Shown here: piece by piece, positions 10,566-19,956 of the stretch
How the letters are laid out: every line of letters begins with the position of its first letter
Position numbering within the stretch: position 1 is the stretch's first letter
NCBI GenBank assembly: GCA_949841365.1
Contig: CATKZI010000002.1
Location: 186,001-250,000 of the forward strand
DNA length: 64,000 nucleotides
Reading direction: 5' to 3'
DNA from: an uncultured Candidatus Melainabacteria bacterium
GTDB lineage: Bacteria; Cyanobacteriota; Vampirovibrionia; Gastranaerophilales; Gastranaerophilaceae
Notes under the pieces: generated by a model
Seen by the model: only the letters and a program-made list of their open reading frames with translations
What the model was told of the DNA's origin: nothing
Database searches by the model: none
Translations under genes and position numbers: made by a program

Positions 10566-11429
10566 TTATTTGATATTCCAAAAATATCTTTTGATTTTGC
10601 CGATAAGCCCGAGTTTTTTAAACCCGCCTTTTTGCGCTGAAACAATCTTAACTTCTTCGGGCTGAATCGTTCTTGAATATTTGTTTTCAGGTTCGCCGAA
10701 AAGCATCATATAAGAAGCTTTGTATCCGTCAGGAACTTGTAAATACTCTGACAGTTCAGGCATAACTTTAATACAAAACTCGCCCAAACCGCACCAGCAA
10801 GTGCCGACACCCATACTTTGCGCATAAAGCTCAAAATAACTCAATGCAATTGTCGGATCGATTTCATAACATGGTGCATCAACAGGAGTTGAAACCACAA
10901 GCAAATGAGGAGCAGTTCTGAATACTATGTCTTCACCGTCAACAAAACGTTTTGTATATCTGCCGAACTTATCAACAAGAGGTTTTACGGCTTTTTTTGT
11001 CAAAGCATTAAGGATTTTGCCGTTAACATGAGAGCGAAACTCATTCATAACTTCAATATCATCAATAAAAGAAAAATGAAGTCTGTGATTATTACAGCCT
11101 GTCGGAATAAATTTCAACATATCTTTTAATTTTTGCATTTTTTCTGCCGAAACATTTTCCTGCTTGTAATGTCTTACACTTCTGCGTGATTTAATTAAAT
11201 TCAACACACTGTCAGGATTTTGCGACCATATAGCATCAGAATTTTCAGGATTTTTATCACAGACAGAAAGCGCACCTACAGGACAAATCGCCAAACAGTG
11301 CTGACATTTGAAACATTTTTTCTCATCAATAACGGGAATTTTATTTTCATTAAACTCTAAAGCATTTGCAGAACAGTCTTTTATACACAGTCCGCAATGA
11401 ATACATTTTTCTTCATCAATTTTGAACAT
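10566..11429 (-). CDS. nitroreductase with N-terminal 2x[4Fe-4S] ferredoxin domain
   Basis: CIHCGLCIKDCS and CFKCQHCLAICPVGA, followed by RRSVRHY nitroreductase. Confidence 0.88.
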   Translation of the reverse strand: MFKIDEEKCIHCGLCIKDCSANALEFNENKIPVIDEKKCFKCQHCLAICPVGALSVCDKNPENSDAIWSQNPDSVLNLIKSRRSVRHYKQENVSAEKMQKLKDMLKFIPTGCNNHRLHFSFIDDIEVMNEFRSHVNGKILNALTKKAVKPLVDKFGRYTKRFVDGEDIVFRTAPHLLVVSTPVDAPCYEIDPTIALSYFELYAQSMGVGTCWCGLGEFCIKVMPELSEYLQVPDGYKASYMMLFGEPENKYSRTIQPEEVKIVSAQKGGFKKLGLIGKIKRYFWNIK

Positions 11430-11462
11430 TATAATAACTCCTTTTGGAATTATTATACACAA

Positions 11463-11493
11463 AAAAAGCTCCTCTCAAAAGGAGCTTTTTTAT
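11463..11493. terminator. bidirectional intrinsic terminator
   Basis: AAAAGCTCCTctcaaAAGGAGCTTTTTT. Confidence 0.85.
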
Positions 11494-11494
11494 T

Positions 11495-14400
11495 TTATTC
11501 TTCAATTGTTGCCGCCATATTCGGAATAGCTTGTGCAAGCCCTTCGCCATTATTTAACAGGCTTAAATATAACAGTTTGTTTGCAGTTGCCTTATCAAGA
11601 TCCATAAACTGTGCTCCGGCTTTTACATCAGTTGCAGATACAATCTTAACATTAGCATTGACTTCCAAATCTCCATACTTGATGTGTACAGGAACTACAT
11701 CGCCGACTTTCAATTTCTTGTTATGTTTCAAAGAAACACCGCCTCTTGAAATGTCTGTTATAGCAACTACATCGTTATTTGATGATTCAAATACTACAGG
11801 ATTTTCAGTTTCATCTGTATTAAATCTCATATATTGACGTTTGTCGATTGAGTCAACTTTATCAGTTACAACACGTTGTTTGTACAAGTCTTTGAAGTCA
11901 ACAAGAGGGATATCAGGTCTGTTGTCATCATCAGTGTCAGTATCTGTATCAGAATCCGTATCGGTGTCAATATCAGTATCCGTGTCAACATCCGTATCTG
12001 TATCTGTATCGATATCTGTGTCGGTATCAATATCAGTATCGGTATCTACATCTGTATCCGTATCGTTGTCTGTATCTGTATCAGTATCGGTATCATTATC
12101 TGTGTCAACATCCGTATCTGTATCGGTGTCACTGTCGATATCGGTATCTGTGTCAACATCGGTATCAGTATCTGTATCGATATCTGTGTCTGTATCAATA
12201 TCGGTATCAGTATCTGCATCGGTATCGGTGTCGTTGTCTGTATCGGTATCTGTATCAGTATCTAAATCTGTATCTGTATCTAAATCTGTGTCTGTATCTG
12301 TATCACTGTCGATATCAGTATCTGTGTCAACATCTGTATCCGTATCTGTATCTATATCCGTGTCTGTATCAATATCGGTATCGGTATCTGCATCTGTATC
12401 CGTATCATTGTCGGTATCGGTATCCATATCAGTATCCACATCTGTATCTAAATCAGTATCTGTATCGGTATCACTGTCGATATCAGTATCTGTGTCGATA
12501 TCGGTATCAGTATCTGTATCGATATCTGTGTCTGTATCAATATCGGTATCCGTATCTGCATCAGTATCGGTGTCGTTGTCGGTATCGGTATCTGTATCAG
12601 TATCTAAATCTGTATCTGTATCTAAATCTGTATCTGTATCGGTATCACTGTCGATATCAGTGTCAGTATCTGTATCAATATCAATATCAGTATCTGTATC
12701 CATATCTGTGTCTGTATCAATATCTGTATCAGTATCACTGTCAGTATCGGTGTCGGTATCTAACGGATAATTAGGTTCATCAGGTTCAGGTACTACAAGG
12801 TTATCGTCATCTTTTTCACCACCCTGATTCGGAAGATCTTTATTACCGTTTACGCCGTCATAATTATCATCATAACCCTGTTGGCTTCCACCGTAATAGT
12901 AATTACGGTCAGTATTATCTTGACCAATATCGTCAACATCTTTAGGTCTTACAGCTTTTGCTCTGATAGAAACTGTATTTTTACCAGTTGTAGCATTTTT
13001 AAGCGCTGATGTAGTATTATCTTTTACATAATATGACGGATTAAATTTGTGACCTGTAGAGTTTGCAGGGCCTTCATTAGGTACTTCACCTCTGTGTTTA
13101 CCCATATTGAAGTAGTAACCACCTGCATAAGCATTATCAGCTACAAGTAACAAATCTTGTTCGTGCGCAGGTCTGCCGTTGCCCTGACCTTTAATTGTAC
13201 CATTTTTAACTACAATTGTAGAGTCTGATGCATGTTCATATTCAGGTTTTTCACTTTCAATAAATCTGCTGCCCAAATCCAATGCAACAAGCTTTGCTTT
13301 TGTCGGATTTATATTAGAATTTGTTCCGTAGTAATCAGTTTTATATTTTGAAGTTTCACCTAAATGATCAATATATAAGTTTTTACCGCGTGTAGTAATA
13401 TTAATTTCTTTAGCAGCAGTTGTTTCACCAATATATGTATCACCTGAAAATTCAGCGTTAACATTACCTGTTCTTGAAATCATTGCGCAAACATTTGTAT
13501 TAACTTTATTATTTCCGTTATCAAGTCCTTTAACATTGATATCTCCAATAGCGAGCATATCGACACCTTGAGAAGGTTTACGTTCTGCATCCAAAACATG
13601 CGGTTTTGTTGCATCATCACCTGTAAATATCGGTGATACACCGTTTTGTCTAAATGTTAAAGCCTTACCTGTTTCACCAATAGTTCCGCTTGCAATCAAT
13701 GAAATGCCTGTGCCTTCAACATTCGGATTTGAAGCATTTGAAGCTCTGTTTACTATATCGTAAGGTACAGCGCCTTTAGTAGTGCCATCAGCCAATAAAA
13801 TTACTCTGCCGTCAGCTTTAATCTGATCAACGCGCATATCAGTACCAATACTTGCCATGTTAATCAAAGAAGTATTTGTACCTTTAGTACTGATAGCTTT
13901 AATATTTCCTGCAATTTGTGTATTAACAGATTTTGTCAAATCTCTTGCATTAGCGCCAACACCTGTACATGCACCGCCTGTGCAGCTGTCACCAACATCA
14001 TCACCGATTCTGCCGTTAGAAACATTAATATCTAAGTTAGCACCATTTGTAGTTCTGATTAAAATTTTGCTAACACCATTGTTTAATAGATTACCGTTAG
14101 TAACCGCAATATTTACCTTAGCATTAGAATCAATATTGTTATCAACATTAGTATGACCGATTTTCATATCGGAATTGCTGTTTTTAAAGTTAACAGTGGC
14201 AGAAGCATTTGTGTTTTGAACTTTACCCTGAATGTCCATACCGCCGGTTGCATCATTTTGAACAAGAATTGATGAACCCGCATTCTTTACAATACCTGTA
14301 GAAGATACAAGTAATTTACCGCCGTGATTTGTTACTTCAAGTTTACCGGCATTGTTATTAACATTGCCTGCAATTGTCATGCCTGAACCTGCACTGTTAT

Positions 14401-15976
14401 TTGTCATTGTTAATGAAGTGCCGTTAGATGTAACATTACCGCCATTAGAAACAGAGAACAAACCTTTATTATTTGTTAATGTTGCAGTACCTTTAGTATT
14501 ATTTACAGTGCCGGTTACAGTAAAACCGGAACCTGAATTTAACATTGTTAATGAAGTACCGGCATTTTTAACTGTTCCGCCATTAGCAACTAATAATGCT
14601 CCTGCTTGGTTATCAATTTTAACAGTACCTGCGTTATTATTTACAGAACCTGAAACTTTAGTTCCATTTGCACCTGTATTTGTCATTGTTAATGAAGTTC
14701 CGTTAGAATTAACAGTTCCACTAACATCTATACCACCAGCTTTATTAGTAAAGTTTGCAGTACCTGTATTGTTAGTAACAGTGCCGCCAACAACCAAACC
14801 ATTTGTACCGGTAGAATTTGTAACAACTAAATTACCATTATTGGTAACTTTACCGTTAAGAGCAAGTTTAGTACCTGAACTCTGGTTAGTAAATGTCATT
14901 GTACCATTGTTTCTAACATCACCAGATGTATTAACAAGCAGTTGACCTGCATTATTAGTAACAGTTAAATTACCGTTTGCGTTATATAATTGCCCATTAA
15001 TATTAACACCGTTTGCACCGGTATTTGTAATGTTAATATTACCATTTGATGCAAAGTTTTTAACCTGAGCACCTGTACCAATCGAAGTTCCTGCATTAGA
15101 AGTGATAACAATATTACCGTTGCTGTTAGAAAAACCATTGCCAACATTCATACTATCAGCATTAACGAGTTTATTGAATATTGTTTCAATATTAGCAGAA
15201 ATATCCTGTAATCCATATGCAAGTGAATCAATTTCACTATTTGCAACACCTGCATAAACTTTAGCATTATCACCTACAGCAACAGTCCCGCCTTGTAAAT
15301 CAATATTACCGCGTGCGACAACACGACCATTAATTGTTACAGAAGCACTACCGGGAGTAAGTGTGCTTAAATCTCTTGCAGCAATACCGTTTGGATTAAC
15401 AGTAGCAATATTGGAAGTTTTTTGTAATATAGGTGTTCCAATATCAGCTTTTAAGCCGTCTCTCATAATTTTATATGAATTTGCTTCAGGTGTCATTGTA
15501 GTTAACGAGCCAACATTCAAAACACCGGAAGCGCCGACAAGCATACCATTTGGTGAAACAAATACTAAATTACTATTATTTTTAACTTGTCCACCCAAAG
15601 TATTTATAGCATTAACAATACCATTTATTTTAATTTGATTGTTTACAAATGCAACAAATGTATTTAAGTCTTTAAATGATGTAAGAGCTCCGTCTGCAGT
15701 ACCATTATTTCTGTAAAAAGCTTTAAAAATAAAGTTCATTACATCACCGGAATCAAGTTGTAAATCATTAAAAATTCTATAACCTGTATCACCATTAAAA
15801 CCATCAGGTGTTATTTCATAATGCCCGGTTCCTTCATGAGGATTTAATATATTACCGTTTTGATCGGTTATAAAAGAAGCAGCCAAAACTTGAAATGCAA
15901 ATGATTGCTGCATTACAAGTAAAAGGCTTAATATAAATGCTATTACTCTTTTTTTATTAAATTCTGTTGTTTTCAT
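11495..15976 (-). CDS. LktA/FHA-type filamentous adhesin with (Thr-Asp)n stalk and C-terminal PilZ domain
   Basis: N-terminal TPS-like region (VNNSNLVFVSPNGMLVGASGVLNVGSL-type), central repeats, acidic XD repeat, C-terminal RQYMR...DISRGG PilZ signature. Confidence 0.8.
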   Translation of the reverse strand: MKTTEFNKKRVIAFILSLLLVMQQSFAFQVLAASFITDQNGNILNPHEGTGHYEITPDGFNGDTGYRIFNDLQLDSGDVMNFIFKAFYRNNGTADGALTSFKDLNTFVAFVNNQIKINGIVNAINTLGGQVKNNSNLVFVSPNGMLVGASGVLNVGSLTTMTPEANSYKIMRDGLKADIGTPILQKTSNIATVNPNGIAARDLSTLTPGSASVTINGRVVARGNIDLQGGTVAVGDNAKVYAGVANSEIDSLAYGLQDISANIETIFNKLVNADSMNVGNGFSNSNGNIVITSNAGTSIGTGAQVKNFASNGNINITNTGANGVNINGQLYNANGNLTVTNNAGQLLVNTSGDVRNNGTMTFTNQSSGTKLALNGKVTNNGNLVVTNSTGTNGLVVGGTVTNNTGTANFTNKAGGIDVSGTVNSNGTSLTMTNTGANGTKVSGSVNNNAGTVKIDNQAGALLVANGGTVKNAGTSLTMLNSGSGFTVTGTVNNTKGTATLTNNKGLFSVSNGGNVTSNGTSLTMTNNSAGSGMTIAGNVNNNAGKLEVTNHGGKLLVSSTGIVKNAGSSILVQNDATGGMDIQGKVQNTNASATVNFKNSNSDMKIGHTNVDNNIDSNAKVNIAVTNGNLLNNGVSKILIRTTNGANLDINVSNGRIGDDVGDSCTGGACTGVGANARDLTKSVNTQIAGNIKAISTKGTNTSLINMASIGTDMRVDQIKADGRVILLADGTTKGAVPYDIVNRASNASNPNVEGTGISLIASGTIGETGKALTFRQNGVSPIFTGDDATKPHVLDAERKPSQGVDMLAIGDINVKGLDNGNNKVNTNVCAMISRTGNVNAEFSGDTYIGETTAAKEINITTRGKNLYIDHLGETSKYKTDYYGTNSNINPTKAKLVALDLGSRFIESEKPEYEHASDSTIVVKNGTIKGQGNGRPAHEQDLLLVADNAYAGGYYFNMGKHRGEVPNEGPANSTGHKFNPSYYVKDNTTSALKNATTGKNTVSIRAKAVRPKDVDDIGQDNTDRNYYYGGSQQGYDDNYDGVNGNKDLPNQGGEKDDDNLVVPEPDEPNYPLDTDTDTDSDTDTDIDTDTDMDTDTDIDIDTDTDTDIDSDTDTDTDLDTDTDLDTDTDTDTDNDTDTDADTDTDIDTDTDIDTDTDTDIDTDTDIDSDTDTDTDLDTDVDTDMDTDTDNDTDTDADTDTDIDTDTDIDTDTDTDVDTDTDIDSDTDTDTDLDTDTDLDTDTDTDTDNDTDTDADTDTDIDTDTDIDTDTDTDVDTDTDIDSDTDTDTDVDTDNDTDTDTDTDNDTDTDVDTDTDIDTDTDIDTDTDTDVDTDTDIDTDTDSDTDTDTDDDNRPDIPLVDFKDLYKQRVVTDKVDSIDKRQYMRFNTDETENPVVFESSNNDVVAITDISRGGVSLKHNKKLKVGDVVPVHIKYGDLEVNANVKIVSATDVKAGAQFMDLDKATANKLLYLSLLNNGEGLAQAIPNMAATIEE
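11925..12765 (-). repeat. (XD)n, mostly (TD)n, dipeptide-coding repeat with about 56-58 aa higher-order unit
   Basis: About 280 aa of alternating Asp; about four copies of a 28-29 dipeptide superunit. Confidence 0.9.
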
Positions 15977-16078
15977 TAGTGACCTCGTTTTGCACATGAA
16001 CACTACATGTATATAAACGGTTTTTCATGTACTAAACTTTACTTTTTTTTAAATAACATTTACAAATTTTAATATTCA

Positions 16079-19000
16079 TTATCTGCCACGTCTGCGACCA
16101 TATGTAGAGTATCTATAATCAATAGATGATTTATTATATCCAGGATATGATGGATCATCTTGTAGCAACGGATATTCATAATTATATACTGTTGTATTAA
16201 CGATTCTACCATCATCCAATTCTGTTGTCACTGTTTGAGGATTATTCTTTTTAAGATCTAAACGGTATACTTCATCATGATTATCTCTGCTGCGGATATT
16301 TACAGGTGTAGCTGTAGGATTATTAGCAGGAACTTCTGTAACACTTACTAATTTATAGAACGGTTTATTATCAGTTTCTGTTAAGTTCCAACCTTGTAAT
16401 TCTTGTGGTGTACATAGTTGATATGTGAAAGTATGTATATAACCATCGTTAGTTGTATCCTTTATTACAATAGTTTGCGGTCTTTCAAAATTAAGTAAGT
16501 TGTCAGCTCCAACACTAGCGGTAACCTCAATTCTTTGACCTGGATTTGAAGATGAAACTACAGCTTGAGCTGTTATATTACCTTTTGCATTTGTTTGGGC
16601 AGAAGAAATTGTCGCAAAATCAGTTGATTGACCATTTCTTTGAAGTGTACCAACATCAATACCATGTCCAGCTGAATATCTTTGAGTATAAGCCTGAATA
16701 CTTCCATCAATCAATTGATTATTAGGATTATTAGCTACAATACCACTTTCATTTATATCATAAGCAATTTGATTTACAACTTGAGGTTCAAGCGGTACTC
16801 GTACCTTAGTCGGTCTTGACGGTCCTCTTTGCATTAACTGTGCAATCAATGCTTGAGCTTCATCAGGACTGAACAACTTGTTAGATGAATTACTGAAGCA
16901 ATCAGCCTGCATAGCATCTCCATCAAATTTTAAATTACCTTGCTCATCTTCAGTAATATAGAACTTAGTAATAGTAGCCATCAAATCATATTTTTGTGCA
17001 TAATTTTTTACACTATGTCCATCACCAAATATTGTTCTACATAATGCATCTGCCATAATTTCTTTTTTATCGGCAGCGGTCAATGTAACTCCGGGATGGC
17101 TAGCCTGATATTCTGCTACAGCATTATTAACAGCAGTTTTAATTTCATTACTATTAAAACCGGAATTCCATCCATTAGTAATATCTACTTCATTATTATT
17201 TTTTAATTGATTTACTATACTGTGTAATGCGCCTAAAACTGCGACTGCACCTACACCTGCTGCGGCACGGCCATACTCATTTGATTTACTTGTCTGAGGA
17301 TCACTACTTCCATGCTCAGTTGTTACAGAAGCAGGACCATCTTGTTGATAAGTACCTTCAATTCTTTCTTCCGGTGACCATAATATACCGTTTTCATATA
17401 TTGCATCACGTAATGTATCTGTTTTAGTAAAACGAACAGTTGTACTAGTATTAGTCCATTCACTAATCAATGTTGTTGCTTGACTTGATATACCAAATGT
17501 AGCCATAGAAGCTAAACCGAGTACTGAACCTAAAGCAGCATCTTTTGCGACTTTACCCCAGTCAATCTGACTATCTTGAGCAAAACCAAGAGCTTTTAAG
17601 GTACTTGTTTTTATTTCACCATCTTTACCATCGCCAAAAAAATGCATACGAGAATAATGTTCGGTTTCTTCACCATAGCTTTTACCAAGTCCCAAGAAAC
17701 CTGTACGTCTTGATCTGTCAACTGTAGCATCTGAACCTGTAACTTCTGTCAAAATATCACGATATAACAAATCTTTATTCCAAGTACCATCTTGATAATA
17801 TTTTGCTTTTAATCTATTAAATTGTTCAGGATCTTTTCTTTCTAATTCTTTAATTACATTATCAAAATCATCATATTGTGCTTTTAAATTTCTATAAACA
17901 TCTTTGAATTTTTCTTGTAATTCAGGGAATTGTGTTTTGAAATCTTGTACATGTTTTGTTACATATCTATTTTTCTCTCTGGCATATTTTTCAGGGTTCT
18001 TAGTTTTGAGATCTTGATGCTGCGCATCAAACTCTGCGCCATATTGTGCATTAAGCATTTCATCCAATGACTGCCCATATACTCTGCGATATTGAGCATC
18101 CAAATCAGTTAATGTATCAGGAGTTGTTGTCAATACAGAGTCAAAAAATCTTGCAATATCATCTTGTGCTTCACCACTATCATGATATTTCATACCAAGA
18201 GCAGTTTGAGTAACTTCACCTGTTTGGCTTAACCCACGCATGTCCTCTAATTTTGTAACAAGCGCATCTAAAACAGCATTGTAATTAGGTTCTGCTCCTT
18301 CAACAGGTACATCTAATACTATATCAATTCTGCTTTGAGTATTTAATGTTGTTAATAAATTTAAAGGCACATTAGTTGAACTTAAAAAAGCTTTTATTCT
18401 AGCTTTTGTTCCGGGAGATAATTCTGATGATGTGTGAATTTTATCCATTACCTGATCTACTAAAGATTTTTGACCAGCTGGAGCTTGTGTTCTGCCATCA
18501 TTAGCTTCAACATATTCTTTTTGTTTAAATGTATATTGAACATTATCACCTTCACCTGATTGTTCAACATTTTCGGTAAACCAAGTTTGATAATTGAAAT
18601 CTTGAGTAGATTTGGCATCTTTTATAAGAGTTGCTAAAAATGTTTTATCTTTTGCCAATTCATTTAATATGTTTAATTCATCTGCACTTAAATTTTTAAA
18701 TTTATCAGCGACACCTGATAAACGTAATTCTTGTGGAAGATGATTTGTTTTGTCTTTACCTTCAAGCGCAGATGCAGCAAGATCATTAACTTCAACTTGA
18801 CTATAATCTTTTGCAGCAACAACTTCGAGATATGTTTTTAAAGCATCAAACTTAGCTTGATCATCAGGATTTTGAAGAAATGCTGTATACTTTTCCATAA
18901 TCATGTACATATCTTCAGCTGAAATATCTTTTTTCTTAAGATTCTTTATAAGAGTTGAAAGTTCTTTACCTGTATGATTAGTAACGTCAAATTGATATTC

Positions 19001-19147
19001 TAATCTATCAAAGAAAGATTTTTGTTTTTTTTGATTAAAGAAAGCAATTTCATTACCATTTTTATCTTTTATTGCTTGACCATTTTTATCATAACGCCAA
19101 GTACTTTGTCTTACAATTGCTTCAAGATTTGATGATTGAACGCTCAT
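16079..19147 (-). CDS. large hypothetical protein (1022 aa)
   Basis: Single long ORF with no recognisable family; two small hydrophobic segments. Confidence 0.8.
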   Translation of the reverse strand: MSVQSSNLEAIVRQSTWRYDKNGQAIKDKNGNEIAFFNQKKQKSFFDRLEYQFDVTNHTGKELSTLIKNLKKKDISAEDMYMIMEKYTAFLQNPDDQAKFDALKTYLEVVAAKDYSQVEVNDLAASALEGKDKTNHLPQELRLSGVADKFKNLSADELNILNELAKDKTFLATLIKDAKSTQDFNYQTWFTENVEQSGEGDNVQYTFKQKEYVEANDGRTQAPAGQKSLVDQVMDKIHTSSELSPGTKARIKAFLSSTNVPLNLLTTLNTQSRIDIVLDVPVEGAEPNYNAVLDALVTKLEDMRGLSQTGEVTQTALGMKYHDSGEAQDDIARFFDSVLTTTPDTLTDLDAQYRRVYGQSLDEMLNAQYGAEFDAQHQDLKTKNPEKYAREKNRYVTKHVQDFKTQFPELQEKFKDVYRNLKAQYDDFDNVIKELERKDPEQFNRLKAKYYQDGTWNKDLLYRDILTEVTGSDATVDRSRRTGFLGLGKSYGEETEHYSRMHFFGDGKDGEIKTSTLKALGFAQDSQIDWGKVAKDAALGSVLGLASMATFGISSQATTLISEWTNTSTTVRFTKTDTLRDAIYENGILWSPEERIEGTYQQDGPASVTTEHGSSDPQTSKSNEYGRAAAGVGAVAVLGALHSIVNQLKNNNEVDITNGWNSGFNSNEIKTAVNNAVAEYQASHPGVTLTAADKKEIMADALCRTIFGDGHSVKNYAQKYDLMATITKFYITEDEQGNLKFDGDAMQADCFSNSSNKLFSPDEAQALIAQLMQRGPSRPTKVRVPLEPQVVNQIAYDINESGIVANNPNNQLIDGSIQAYTQRYSAGHGIDVGTLQRNGQSTDFATISSAQTNAKGNITAQAVVSSSNPGQRIEVTASVGADNLLNFERPQTIVIKDTTNDGYIHTFTYQLCTPQELQGWNLTETDNKPFYKLVSVTEVPANNPTATPVNIRSRDNHDEVYRLDLKKNNPQTVTTELDDGRIVNTTVYNYEYPLLQDDPSYPGYNKSSIDYRYSTYGRRRGR

Positions 19148-19535
19148 GGTTTAATCCTTTCTCAGTTTGCACACTGAAAATTGTACTTATACTTTCTCTA
19201 TACACATGTAAAAACATTTTTTAACCTGAAATTGCACTCATGGCATCATTTTTTACAATTTTTCATGTTAAAACCCTTGTTTCTACACGAATAAAGAGTT
19301 TTTTAACCTTTTACATTTCGTAATATTATATATTATTGAAATATAAAATATATACTTTCGGAATTTTATACGTTGCTTTTTCGTACACATTCCTTCTGCA
19401 TGTCATGTCGGCAAAAATTTTTAAAACTTTAATATAAAAATACTTTTTGTTACATTTATTAACAAATAAAAATATTAGCTTAAATATCTATTGACATAAG
19501 CACTAGAAAACACGATACTTAAATTAAAAGGAGAT

Positions 19536-19946
19536 ATGATTATGAAAATTTGTATTCCAACATCAGAAGGTAGATTATGCGGACATTTCGGGCATTGTGA
19601 TTCTTTCACATTTGCTGAAATTAATCCTGAAACAAAAGAAATATTGAATATTGAAGAAAGAATACCTGAAGAAGGTATCTCTTGCCAGAGTGCTTCTTGG
19701 ATTTCAGAACAGGGAGTAAGCAAAGTTCTTGCAGGAGGCATGGGAGGACGTCCTTTAATGACATTTGCTCAAAATGGTGTAGAAGTTACAGCCGGTTGTC
19801 CTGAATTACCAATAAAAGAAATTCTTGAAAAATACTTATCAAATACACTTGAAACAGGTGAAAATGCTTGCGGAGGAGAAGGTCACGATCATCATCACTG
19901 CCATGGACACCATCACGGCGAAGGTCACAACTGTCATCATAATTAA
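19536..19946 (+). CDS. NifX/NifB-type dinitrogenase iron-molybdenum cofactor-binding-like protein with His-rich tail
   Basis: MKICIPTSEGRLCGHFGHCDSFTFAEI and C-terminal HDHHHCHGHHHGEGHNCHHN. Confidence 0.85.
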   Translation: MIMKICIPTSEGRLCGHFGHCDSFTFAEINPETKEILNIEERIPEEGISCQSASWISEQGVSKVLAGGMGGRPLMTFAQNGVEVTAGCPELPIKEILEKYLSNTLETGENACGGEGHDHHHCHGHHHGEGHNCHHN

Positions 19947-19956
19947 GGATTAAAAA

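Noticed and set aside
11925-12765. Possible CRISPR array or satellite DNA
   Set aside because: No unique spacers between constant repeats; it is a continuous in-frame dipeptide-coding repeat
11841-12770. Plus-strand ORF encoding SVSVSVSV... (309 aa), and the 11876-12265 ICICIGI frame
   Set aside because: Antisense shadow of the (Thr-Asp)n repeat, which lacks stops in several frames; the minus-strand adhesin reading explains it
14352-14945. Plus-strand ORF of 197 aa
   Set aside because: Antisense to the repetitive adhesin body, low-complexity Val/Leu/Pro composition, no ribosome-binding site
19536-19946. Evidence for nitrogen fixation from the NifX-like gene
   Set aside because: The family is widespread outside nif clusters and no nif structural genes are present
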